From contig JAQFVV010012404.1 of NCBI GenBank assembly GCA_028023455.1, forward strand, positions 14,373,000 to 14,436,999: a DNA stretch of 64,000 bases, given 5' to 3'. The position numbers were made by a program, and so were the translations under genes. Positions within the stretch are counted from its first letter, which is position 1; each line of letters starts with the position of its first letter. The DNA is from Epiperipatus broadwayi (taxonomy: Eukaryota > Onychophora > Udeonychophora > Euonychophora > Peripatidae). The notes beneath the pieces were generated by a model that worked only from the letters and a program-made list of their open reading frames with translations, had not been told where the DNA came from and did no database searches. This document shows, one piece after another, positions 1 through 8,349 of the stretch.

Positions 1-220
1 CATCCCCCCTTTTTCAATGTAAGTTACGTCTATTTTTGCACGATTTCATTTGCGTGTGTTTTCTGAGGAACCTATCTATCATGTAAAATGAGATCCAGGT
101 ATAGTAATATATTTTTATTGTTTTTTTAATAATGTATGTATGGTTTTAGTTTTTTAAAATAATATATATATATAAAACAAAACAAATGTGTGTTAAAGAT
201 ACCAATGTAAAATTTAAATC
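1..220. other. AT-rich DNA, no feature
   Basis: AT-rich sequence with short homopolymer and TA runs. I see no coding frame or repeat structure in it. It ends where the left arm of the first palindrome begins. Confidence 0.6.
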
Positions 221-666
221 ATACACATTGATTACAAATTATAACTCAGAAAACAAAATATGATATAAGAACAATATCTAGAGATAAATATCAACAAATT
301 ATTACTTCTTCGAACATTTTTGAAGGCTTACCCTTCATTATCAAGGACTACAAATTTTCTTATAATCTCCAACAATATACTGATATGCAAATATTCGAAA
401 TGAATTAGGTGAATATGCAAATAAGGCAAAAAGAAATGGAGTACTGAGGCGCTTTGAGCCTTATTTGCATATTCACCTAATTCACTTCGAATATTTGCAT
501 ATCAGTATATTGTTAGAGATTATAAGAAAATTTGTAGTCCTTGATAATGAAGAGTAAGCCTTCGAAAATGTTCAGAGAAGTAATAATTTGTTGATATTTA
601 TCTCTATATATTGTTCTTATATCATATTTTGTTTTCTGAGTTATAATTTGTAATCAATGTGTGTAT
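221..666. repeat. Foldback palindrome, arms about 207 bp
   Basis: The stretch 221-427 is nearly the exact reverse complement of 458-666, leaving a spacer of about 30 bases (428-457). Arm landmarks are ATACACATTGATTAC at the outer left and GTAATCAATGTGTGT at the outer right, with GTGAATATGCAAATAAGG and its complement on either side of the spacer. Differences between the arms are few (about one in 20-30 bases), so the palindrome is fairly young or has been homogenised. There is no reading frame. It could be a non-autonomous foldback or MITE, or an inverted duplication. I could not identify a target-site duplication. Confidence 0.9.
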
Positions 667-1600
667 TTTTTAAAATAAGTTTTTTGTGAAATAATTATTT
701 TAGTATTTTTTATACAAAGTTTTGTAAATATATGTATATACAAAGTTTTAAAAGATTTTCAGCCTATAGGAATTAGTTTTGTTATCTGATATGTAACTGT
801 CTGTAATATTTTAGCCCTTAACTCTGTAAATAGCCATTTTGCTTTCTGATGAAAATCAGTCTGCTAGTTGAAATATTAAAGCAGTTTTATAGAAAAGTAA
901 TTGGTGTTTTTATTATTCCTTTAGTTAGTTTGTATATTTATTATTTTCATATATATATATATGTGTGTGTGTGTAAAATAAACACATTTATTTATTTAAC
1001 TGTGATCTGACTAGTATGCATATACTTCCAGTTTTCACAATGGAGCAGTGCAGTTGATAGAATATCTGAGGCTTTACCAGAGTGACACAGACAACAGGAT
1101 ACCTGAAACACAGTAGAGAGGTTACAGATAGCAGGAAACCTAAAATATAGGAGAATGGCTTCAGTCAATAGAAGAACCTGTGCAAATGATAAAAGTTCTA
1201 TGGGTGGTTAGTGTGCCAATATTATGATTGAAAGAACTGCAATGTTTATAAATTGAACAAACAAATTCTGCAAATAGCATTTTATAATAATGTTAAGGAA
1301 TTTGATGTTAATGGCACAGAAAATTAGTGTTTGTACGTAGAGTACATAGAGAAATATATGCTCATTAAAAAGATAGGAAATGACAATCTAAAGGCAATGA
1401 CATTGATGTAACAGGTTGACAAATATGCTTTGTGAATAGCAAAAAGACTTAATGAACCAAAGCCTCCAGAATAAATAGCATACATCAAAGTTAAAAAAAA
1501 ATTAAGTATATACTTTAAACTGATGACATCTAAATGGGTGTCATGTCTATGTTTTATAAATAAGAAAAAAGTACGAAATGAAAAGCATCACCATTATAAT
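667..1600. other. AT-rich DNA, no gene seen
   Basis: No sustained coding frame. It contains the microsatellite at about 949-975 and an A-rich stretch around 1490-1505. Confidence 0.55.
949..975. repeat. (TA)n(TG)n microsatellite
   Basis: A run of TA dinucleotides passes directly into a run of TG dinucleotides. The same compound type recurs at 2390-2460 and 4396-4431, which suggests one local class of simple repeat. Confidence 0.9.
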
Positions 1601-1607
1601 ATACCAC

Positions 1608-1667
1608 TAACTGAAACACAGGCTTATTATATACTTGTGTCTATATATGTAATATATAGGGTATATG
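1608..1667 (+). repeat. Dispersed 60-bp repeat, copy 1
   Basis: Begins TAACTGAAACACAGGC and ends TATAGGGTATATG. It is almost identical to 2081-2140, and a diverged copy lies reversed at 56703-56790. The repeat continues past this core, because the following AGCACAGACTTTCACA is also found (reversed) in the third copy. Family unknown. Confidence 0.85.
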
Positions 1668-2080
1668 AGCACAGACTTTCACACCACCCACCACTCTCCA
1701 CACTATCTCATAACACTGATACACTTGAACACATATATGTCAAAAAGATAAATAATCACCAATATATATATATTTCATGCGAAACTAGAAATCATCAGTT
1801 GGTCCAGATTATCATCTCTACATATATATGCTATAAGTGCTCAGATATATATTAAGATAGCTAATCTTCATACTTTAATGGACAGGCTTCAATCCACTCC
1901 ACATTCCAACTTTTCAACGGTCCATCCAATTGAAATCTGATGATAGAATGCTCAAAGGTCACTCTGAACTGAGATTCTTGTCACACCCATGTTGGTTTAA
2001 GGTCAATATGACCCGTCATGAACAGGACATAATCCATTTAATACACATACAAGGGATGGACAGACATCTCTACTATGTAA

Positions 2081-2140
2081 TAACTGAAACACAGGCTTAT
2101 TATATACCTGTGTCTATATATGTAATATATAGGGTATATG
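2081..2140 (+). repeat. Dispersed 60-bp repeat, copy 2
   Basis: Direct copy of 1608-1667 about 473 bases downstream, differing at about one position. The match stops abruptly after GGGTATATG, where copy 1 and the reversed copy at 56.7 kb continue into AGCACAGACTTTC. This copy is therefore truncated. Confidence 0.85.
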
Positions 2141-2389
2141 GCTATTTAAATTAGATAGCTGGATTTAAAAACATATAGATATTAGAAAATTTCAGATTTT
2201 CTAATTAATAGTAGGTAAATTCTATACTTGAGTTGGTGTTTTCGCTCTAGTGTCTGAATATCCTAGTGCCTCACTGAAGATAGCTATCAGCTCAAAACTA
2301 GTTTGGGGATAATTCTAGATAGAGATTTTAAATGCTTTCTCTTTTAGCATTTATCAGAAAAGCCTGTTTAGCATTATTAGAATGCTCAT

Positions 2390-2460
2390 TATATTGTGTG
2401 TGTGTATATATATATATATATTATTATATTGTGTGTGTGTATATATATATATATATTATA
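2390..2460. repeat. Duplicated compound microsatellite
   Basis: Two back-to-back copies of a unit of about 33 bases: TTATATTG, then a TG run, then a TA run. The unit rather than the dinucleotide has been duplicated, as expected from slippage or unequal exchange. Confidence 0.85.
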
Positions 2461-3100
2461 ATGGTCAGAGAATAGTTAGACTCTTTCACTATCTACCATA
2501 CAGGGCACCACTAGGCCATTAAAACCTAGAAAATTTATAAAGTAGGCTTTCTCGTTATGATCTAAATTTTATTTTATTATTGATCATTAGCACTTGACAC
2601 TAGCTCAAGGAGAAGCAGAGATTTAATATATAACTTCTTAAACATATTTCAATATTTTTTAAAAAAAATAAAATAAATAAAATAAGCCACTGCCAGTATT
2701 TATCACACAAAAACATTTATTGTTGCACATATGAATTTAACTTACTTTAATTTGTTATTATTATTTTATACTTTAGTTAAAATTCACATAGATAGACAGT
2801 TTATATAATTTTGTTTTAGCATATTGAGCATAGATAAGCTACATAGATTATACAATTAAAACTTTTCAAAAACATCCAACTTCAGGTTAAAAGTTCACAG
2901 CTAAACCAATGCTTGCTTCCTGATATACAGATGCAAACAATCCAATATGAAGATGTTAGCATAAAACCACGCTGACAGGAATGTGCATCTGCAGCATGAT
3001 ATTATTTAAAGGAAATGATCCTTGTCCAGTACAAGAATATGCATCTGTCTGGCAAAAGAATCATGCTACAAATGGAGGGTGGTACTTTTCCAACTTATAG
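2460..3100. other. AT-rich DNA, no gene seen
   Basis: No coding frame. GCACATATGA at about 2726 resembles the terminus of the 12.4-kb foldback and could be the left end of the decayed relative at 3.1-4.4 kb, but the sequence after it does not match. I leave it unassigned. Confidence 0.4.
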
Positions 3101-4385
3101 TCCCTGTTCATAGAGCGAAAGGAAATCAATGGTGGGTAAGTACTCAACATCCATTGCAACGCGATGACTACACCTTTGGGTCATGCATTTATTTGGGCAT
3201 ACTTGTCCTGTATGCTAATATGCTTCACATTCTATTGATATAAACACCCATGTATCCCTCCACCAGCATTGACTCAACTACAAAACAAATAGTCTGAAAT
3301 TAAACCCCCTTTAAACTAAAACTTTAACGTATCTATACAGCCATCTACACCCAACTTTAAATTTAATAATTTAGTTAACAGATAAAAATAAAAGAAAAAT
3401 GGAAATAATTAGCAAACATATACATAAAAATATTAATAAGGGATTTATAATTCATTAAGTCAGATAAGAGTTCATACTTTAGATTACTAATTGAAAGTTT
3501 GTTTAAGAGATCGATCTTTAAGTTCATATTGAAAAAGTTTATACTTAATTGAAAGTTTGTTTAAGAGATTAATCTTTAAGTTCATATTGAAAATTTTATA
3601 CTTCCCAGAATAAGTTTGTATGAATCCTCTTGGTTGTGGCAGCTTTGTGGAAGTCCATCCTAAGTCTTGAATTTGGTGTAGATTGTGCTCTGGAAATGAA
3701 ACTGCTGCTTGCCAATACTTGGGGCAGGAATTGTCATAGGGAGGCCTCAGTTATGCAGGAAATTAAATCTCTTGCAAGACTCCTACATCATGGAGTCTGC
3801 AATACCACTACAGCTCATAGAAGATCAATAGTTAGAATCCTACAACAATCAATTATTTTTCTTTTATACTTTTATAGCCTCTTAGCATTTTTACAGATCC
3901 ATGAACATGACATCACTGATCCTAAGGTCCGGATGTTTTTCATTCTGGCCTATGCGTGGCTTGGTGCTTGCATTGGTCAATCTTTAATTTTTTTCATACT
4001 CTTATATGACCTTTATTATTTAAGGGCCCCAAGGGCTAGTTTGCTTTACATTTAATTAATAAACAACCATTTCCATTTACTAAGATTAAACATGATTCTT
4101 AAAATAGAAATTAATTAACATTTATTTTTATTTTCTTTTATATAGCTTTTTAGTAAAAGTACTAATCTTTAGATTTTTACTTTTTTTTACAAAAAAGTAC
4201 TTTCAAAATACTTTTTTTTTTTTAAATTTTTCATCTGCACGATATATATATGTTACATATACCTCTTAATTTTAACAAACATATAACTCTTAATTTTCTT
4301 TTAGTTTTTAATAAATCAATTTTATTCAAGATTTATTTCCTCCTTTTATGCTAATTTTAAAATAATGTAACATCATATGTATACC
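3100..4385 (+). mobile_element. Decayed relative of the 12.4-kb foldback
   Basis: This stretch aligns by eye with the spacer and right arm of the 12378-14487 foldback. Shared landmarks in the same order are CTACRAAACAAATA near 3280 and 13455, a block around 3350 and 13515 (CCCAACTTTAAATTTAA against CCCGACTTAAGTTTAA), CCCAAGGGCTAG at 4027 and 14171, TTTTTCATCTGYRCGAT at 4230 and 14338, and the terminus AATGTAACATCATATGT at 4366-4382. The left limit is uncertain and a matching left arm was not found, so this looks like a one-armed or truncated copy. A 141-codon open frame at 3630-4055 lies inside it. That frame is not conserved in the other copy, so I do not treat it as a gene. Transposon family unknown. 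Confidence 0.7.
3489..3604 (+). repeat. 58-bp tandem duplication
   Basis: AATTGAAAGTTTGTTTAAGA starts at about 3489 and again at about 3547, each followed by AGTTCATATTGAAAA. Two copies with a few differences, inside the decayed foldback relative. Confidence 0.85.
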
Positions 4386-4395
4386 GTTACTGTTA

Positions 4396-4396
4396 T

Positions 4397-4430
<34 letters not shown>

Positions 4431-4431
4431 C
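4396..4431. repeat. (TA)n(TG)n microsatellite
   Basis: Third compound TA/TG run of the window. It lies just outside the proposed right terminus of the element ending near 4385. Confidence 0.9.
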
Positions 4432-4689
4432 AACATGCACATTGAAATAATAGCAGCAGATTGAGTAAGTGTGAGTGCAAAAGCTTAGAAAATCAGATTT
4501 AGGTTATCTTATTCTCAAGTAATAGTATACAGAAATAAAATATATACATAAAAGATGTTTACATTTATTTTGTGTTGTTTGTTTATGGTAGGCATATATC
4601 CCTAGCATACATAACACTTTATTATCAAGCTACCAAAAAAAAAAGGCTTCAATCCAAGTTCAACTTGGTTGTGTAGTTGTATAGAAAAG

Positions 4690-5760
4690 AGGCATTAAAT
4701 CCAAAAAATTCCAGATGCACTTTTTTTAGAAATAAATCTCACCATTGAAGAATATTATCTAGAAGCTAATCTGGAGATAAAAGCATTGGATTAGGGATTT
4801 ATTAAGCACTACCATCAAACATCTATATATTACTCAAGAATGCATAATTGAGATGAGAGAAAAAAGAATTTGCTACTGAATAGAATTATGTAAGCTGAAG
4901 TCATGTGATATTTGTTCATTTCATAACCAATCCTGATCACAGAATAGAGGCACAAATATTTATTTAGAAATTAATGACTATACATAATAATATATGGATA
5001 TCAAATGTTTCAGATCTATGTAAATTATCAAACAGCATGAAAATGTTAATGTTTTTCAATTTGACTAGTAGCTTTATAATACAACAAAAAATAAGATACT
5101 GGATATACATAACATGGAGATATATAGCATCCAAAAAATTCATTTGTATTGCTTTCAGATTCAAAACTCATCACTGACAAAAGCCATAAGCTAGAATCTA
5201 GTCTGGAAATATGGATAGGAAAACACCAATTAGGCATTTATTAAACATCACAATCTAGTATCTAATGATTACTAAGTTTTTACTAGATGGCATAACTCAA
5301 GTGAGAGTAAGAACAATTTTCTACTGCACACTATGGGCCAAGTGATGTTTAGTTGGTTTTATTCCAATCCTAGTCAAAAGATAGAGGTCCATATTTTTAA
5401 TAAAAAGCTAAGAACATTATAATATATGGATAACAAACTGGTTTTAGATCTAAGTCAGTCTTCAAGAAAGTAACTTAGACTGAAAGCATTACTATATTTT
5501 TCCAATTTTAGCTATTAATTTGATAATAATATAAAGGAGTAAAAGATGTCTGCTGAAGGAAAAGTACATTAGATCCAAAAAAAATCAGACACTTTTTCTT
5601 AGATGTGAACCTCCTCATTGATGAAAGCCATAACTTGAAAGCTAGCCCAGGAATCTATTGATGACTGAAGTTTTTGCTAGATGACATATCTGGGTGTGCG
5701 ATATAATGTTTTGTTGGTTCTTAGAATTAAATTTTGATGGAACGTTTTTGTTTTAAAGGC
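4690..5760 (+). repeat. Diverged tandem array, three units of about 435 bp
   Basis: The anchor ATCCAAAAAAnTC occurs at about 4700, 5130 and 5574, giving periods of 430 and 444 bases. Each anchor is followed in the same order by a CAYCACTGAnnAAAGCCAT-like stretch, an AGCTAGAATCTAGTCTGG-like stretch, and (in units 1 and 2) GGCATTTATTAAAC-like sequence. The third unit is cut short near 5760. Units are well diverged, so the array is old. Single related stretches occur near 2265-2330 and inside the palindrome at 45857-46145, so the unit belongs to a dispersed family. Short overlapping frames on both strands are chance products. Confidence 0.75.
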
Positions 5761-6300
5761 ATTTATTGCTCTATAAGAATCTATTATATCAGATTAAAAA
5801 AAATAAAACATAGCTTTGATGAAAAGAAGAGTCTATGCCATATTACAGATTAAGAAATGTGGTTTAACATTATTGTCTTACACATCATCATTTACATATA
5901 ATAGTTTTAAAGTTTATTAAGGGGGAAAAAACTATATGAATAATAAAAAAGACATGTCTAAATTTTGAGGTTTTACCATTGTTTCATTCATTTTCAGAGA
6001 ATGGTTAAATATTATTATGGTTTCAGATGTCATTGCATTAGAGACCAAGTATCTTCAAACTGTGTGTAGAATGATACTTTTTTTTATCTCTTTTCTTAAA
6101 AGTTGTCTGTTTATTCCAGAAGGTGGGCAGGAGTCTTCTGTGATTGTAGTCATACATGAAGTTACAACTGTGCATTAGAGAGCATATAACATGAATGTGC
6201 TAGCATGAATGTTTGCATAAATTCCTTGTTTGATTCTCTGGAAGAGAGTATTAATATTGTATTTGGAATTGTTAAAAGGTTTTGATACTGCTTTGTGTAT
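5760..6300. other. AT-rich DNA, no gene seen
   Basis: No coding frame, repeat or RNA-like structure recognised. Confidence 0.5.
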
Positions 6301-6637
6301 GTTCTCAAGGCTCTCACCTTCAAAGAAAAGATGATATTAAGTTTTGTTCATCAACATTCTTGTACTGTCTTCTGTGTTTATAAAAGTGAAGTGTAGGTAG
6401 GGATTCTACAATTATTTTGATAAGAAAGTCAAAGTACTTAGGTTCGAGTGACCAGAATTTAAATTTTTTAATCAGTTGTTTGTTGTTTATATTAAGTATT
6501 GGTTTCTTTTCATGATTTGAGGTAGAGATTTGAATAAGGCTAAATATTTGCCAATATTTGTATTTTGGACTGGAGGGGAGATTTAAATCGTAAAATGAGA
6601 TTTCCCCCAAATTTGAGTAGTGGTGGTGGTTTTCCAA
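6060..6637 (-). pseudogene. Possible LINE C-terminal remnant, unassigned
   Basis: A minus-strand open frame of 105 codons (6637-6320) continues after a frame change into further coding-like sequence down to about 6060. Readable pieces are SLPTLHFYKHRRQYKN, then FEGESLENIHKAVSKPF. These resemble in layout the C-terminal region after the reverse transcriptase of L1/Tx1-type LINEs (a LPT...KHRR stretch followed by ESLEHI), but the cysteines of the usual zinc knuckle are missing. I cannot assign a family. It abuts the hairpin at 6684-6775 and the palindrome at 6814-7298, so it may be part of the same compound insertion. Confidence 0.3.
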
Positions 6638-6683
6638 TTGGCATAATTTTTAATGTTTCTATTATATGTGGAAATAATTTGTT

Positions 6684-6775
6684 ACATAAAATGAAGAGGT
6701 TTACTGTTTTTTTGTATTTTGAATGTAGGATGGAACATCAAAATACAAAAAACAGTAAACCTCTTCATTTTATGT
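6684..6775. repeat. Perfect 38-bp inverted repeat (hairpin)
   Basis: ACATAAAATGAAGAGGTTTA opens the left arm (6684-6722) and its complement closes the right arm (6738-6775). The spacer is 15 bases. The arms match throughout except for one base in the length of a T run. An RNA of either strand would form a 38-pair stem. Function unknown; it may be a foldback scar. Confidence 0.92.
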
Positions 6776-6813
6776 GTGTTTTCCTGAAGGTTTGTGATGA
6801 TAGTGTTTTAATG

Positions 6814-7298
6814 GTATTTATTGTTTGGACTATTTCCACCATCTAATATGAGTATTGAATGTCCTTATAAAAATTTCACTTTATTTAAACATTCCATATC
6901 CATTCAACTATTAGTAATAGCACATCAAACAGGTTAGTATATGCACAATGTTTCAAGAGTTATTATTCTCCCCTCTTCTTCATGTGTTGCTGGCCTGACT
7001 AATGACTATACTAGCATAGGAATTTAACCTGGACCCTTAGATTCTTGAGTTCAATATTCAGATTCTTGAGTTCAATATTCAAGAATCTATGGGTCCATGT
7101 TCGATTCCCATGTTAGTATTGAGACTGGTCAGGCCAGCAACACCTGAAGAAAAGGGGAGAATAATACCTCGCAAAACATTGTGCATATATTAACATGTGT
7201 GCTATTACTAACAGCTGAATGTATTTGGAATATTTAAATAAAGTTAAATTTTTCTAAAGACACTCAATACTCATATTAGATGGTTCAAACAACAAATA
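6814..7298. mobile_element. Palindrome with tRNA-like core (LINE/Penelope-end type)
   Basis: The stretch 6814-7066 is the reverse complement of about 7071-7298, with many small differences. The outer ends read TTTGGACTATTTCCACCATC and its complement. Near the centre, GTTCGATTCCC (7101-7111) is a perfect Pol III B-box type motif. A 21-base direct duplication (AGATTCTTGAGTTCAATATT, near 7039 and 7060) sits at the inner end of the left arm. The same outer motif and the same internal blocks (GGTTAGTA, ATTCTCCnCTCTTCTTC, GCTGGYCTG) occur in both arms of the Penelope-like structure at 46204-47380. This is therefore a second, coding-free copy folded on itself. Confidence 0.75.
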
Positions 7299-7299
7299 C

Positions 7300-7470
7300 A
7301 ACTTAGCATTAGAAGAGAATATGCTTATGTTCTGAAAACTTTAAGTGTGCTTTATTAAGACTATATTTGAAACTTGGATACTTAATAGAAAACAACACAG
7401 GCATATTACACTACACTTGTATGGACAGATGAGTGCTTGTAATTAATCACAGCTCAAAAATGAGATACTT
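7300..7470. other. AT-rich spacer, no feature
   Basis: Short AT-rich interval between the palindrome and the RTE-like tail. Nothing recognised. Confidence 0.5.
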
Positions 7471-7730
7471 GGATGAAAAATAAATAAGTATCATTGACGT
7501 TATTAAAAGAAGATGAAATTAAGTTAGATTAGACATGTTGCAAAACGATATGTCAATAGATGGATGACTGAATTCTGTATAGAAAGAGACCAATTGTGAT
7601 AAAAACAAATGAAATAAAGAAGTTTGTTGGAGGGATGTTAAGAAAACTATAAATCAGAGGAACAGGATTAAACAAAGTTTTCATTCTGTTGCGGATTAAT
7701 GACGATTGATAATGAATGATATGATAGTGT
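7470..7730 (+). pseudogene. RTE-like LINE, C-terminal tail remnant
   Basis: Translation of the + strand in shifting frames gives RHVAKRYVNRWMTEFCIERD and then a KxxKEVCWRDVKKTINQR-like stretch. This follows the known order of the RTE-type ORF2 C-terminus (GHxAR..D.RW....W.PRD...RW.DDI...AG..W). Several stops and frameshifts break it. It ends in ATGATAATGAATGATATGAT-like sequence, as many RTE tails do. A better preserved equivalent lies at 50980-51420. It cannot encode a working protein. Confidence 0.6.
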
Positions 7731-7939
7731 CAAGATTATTGTATTGTTATTTTTTTTCTTGACTCACAATAATTACGATATATATATATGCATAATATAT
7801 GACAATTTTGAGTCTGTAAAGAGAGAATAATGGAGTCATAATTAACAGACATTCTATTAACAGTCTTTCCTTGTTTAAACATTTTTTTTTACAAGACAAT
7901 TACATTATCCATAATTTTTATTTCTCCAAAATTTTTACT

Positions 7940-8118
7940 TTTAAATATTTCTTTACCGGAAGTTTAACTTTGTATCTATGGTAATAACTTTTAAACTCTT
8001 TACGTGTCAACTCAGTGCAAAACAACACCACGTTTCTTTCGTAAGGAATAACGTTTAATTTCTAAAGATTATCAGTATTCTTGTGTTATATATACATGTA
8101 CAGATTTTTTTTTAAAAA
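7940..8118 (+). promoter_or_regulatory. Probable 5' flank or 5' UTR of TMEM129
   Basis: The 180 bases before the TMEM129 start codon hold several CpGs (TTACGTGTC, CCACGTTTCTTTCGTAAGG, AACGTTT), which are rare in the surrounding DNA. That would fit a promoter or first-exon leader kept free of CpG loss. No TATA box or initiator can be pinned down, and the transcription start is not visible. Inferred from position and composition only. Confidence 0.4.
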
Positions 8119-8317
8119 ATGTCAGTTCTTGTTGTTACTATAGTGTATATTCTTTTCGCCCTCATTATAATTATTCCTCCAACTGAATTTATATCTGCTG
8201 GATTAACAATTGAAAACTTATTTTCATTTTATTTGGGCATTCCGCAGAATGGATTTATTTTTTACCAGATGAAAAGAATTGGTATAACAATACTGTGCCA
8301 TAGTTTATTACCTCTAG
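8119..8317 (+). CDS. TMEM129: TMEM129, first coding exon (partial gene)
   Basis: Codes for the first 66 residues, plus one base, of a TMEM129-family protein. The family is an ER-membrane E3 ubiquitin ligase of ER-associated degradation, with N-terminal membrane segments and a C-terminal RING-type domain facing the cytosol. Seen here: a hydrophobic segment at about residues 4-20, then PPTEFISAGLTIENLF, then LG..., then a basic QMKRIG and LCHSLLPLG. These align in order with the conserved start of the family, which in vertebrates has the same spacing (PNEF..AGLT.QNLL.....LCHSLLPLG). The ATG at 8119 is chosen because it gives the usual short N-terminus; its context is a run of T then A. The exon ends CTAG|GTATGT, a strong donor, in phase 1 with the split codon completing the conserved Gly. 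The open frame runs 9 codons into the intron by chance. The RING-encoding exons were not found in the window. Confidence 0.9.
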
Positions 8318-8349
8318 GTATGTCAATATTTTGCTTAAATGTATAAATC

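Noticed and set aside
840-900. CTGATGA...GAAA near 847 as a hammerhead core
   Set aside because: No self-complementary stem II between the two boxes.
1523-2154. Frames of 110 and 74 codons
   Set aside because: Both run through the dispersed 60-bp repeat, giving the same VSIYVIYRVY peptide. They are products of repeat sequence, not genes.
3630-4055. 141-codon open frame, the longest in the window
   Set aside because: It lies inside the decayed relative of the 12.4-kb foldback, and the matching part of the other copy (13.7-14.2 kb) does not keep this frame. No family motif is present, so it is treated as chance within a repeat.
4964-5237. Three overlapping frames on both strands
   Set aside because: They overlap each other within the 435-bp tandem array and have low-complexity composition.
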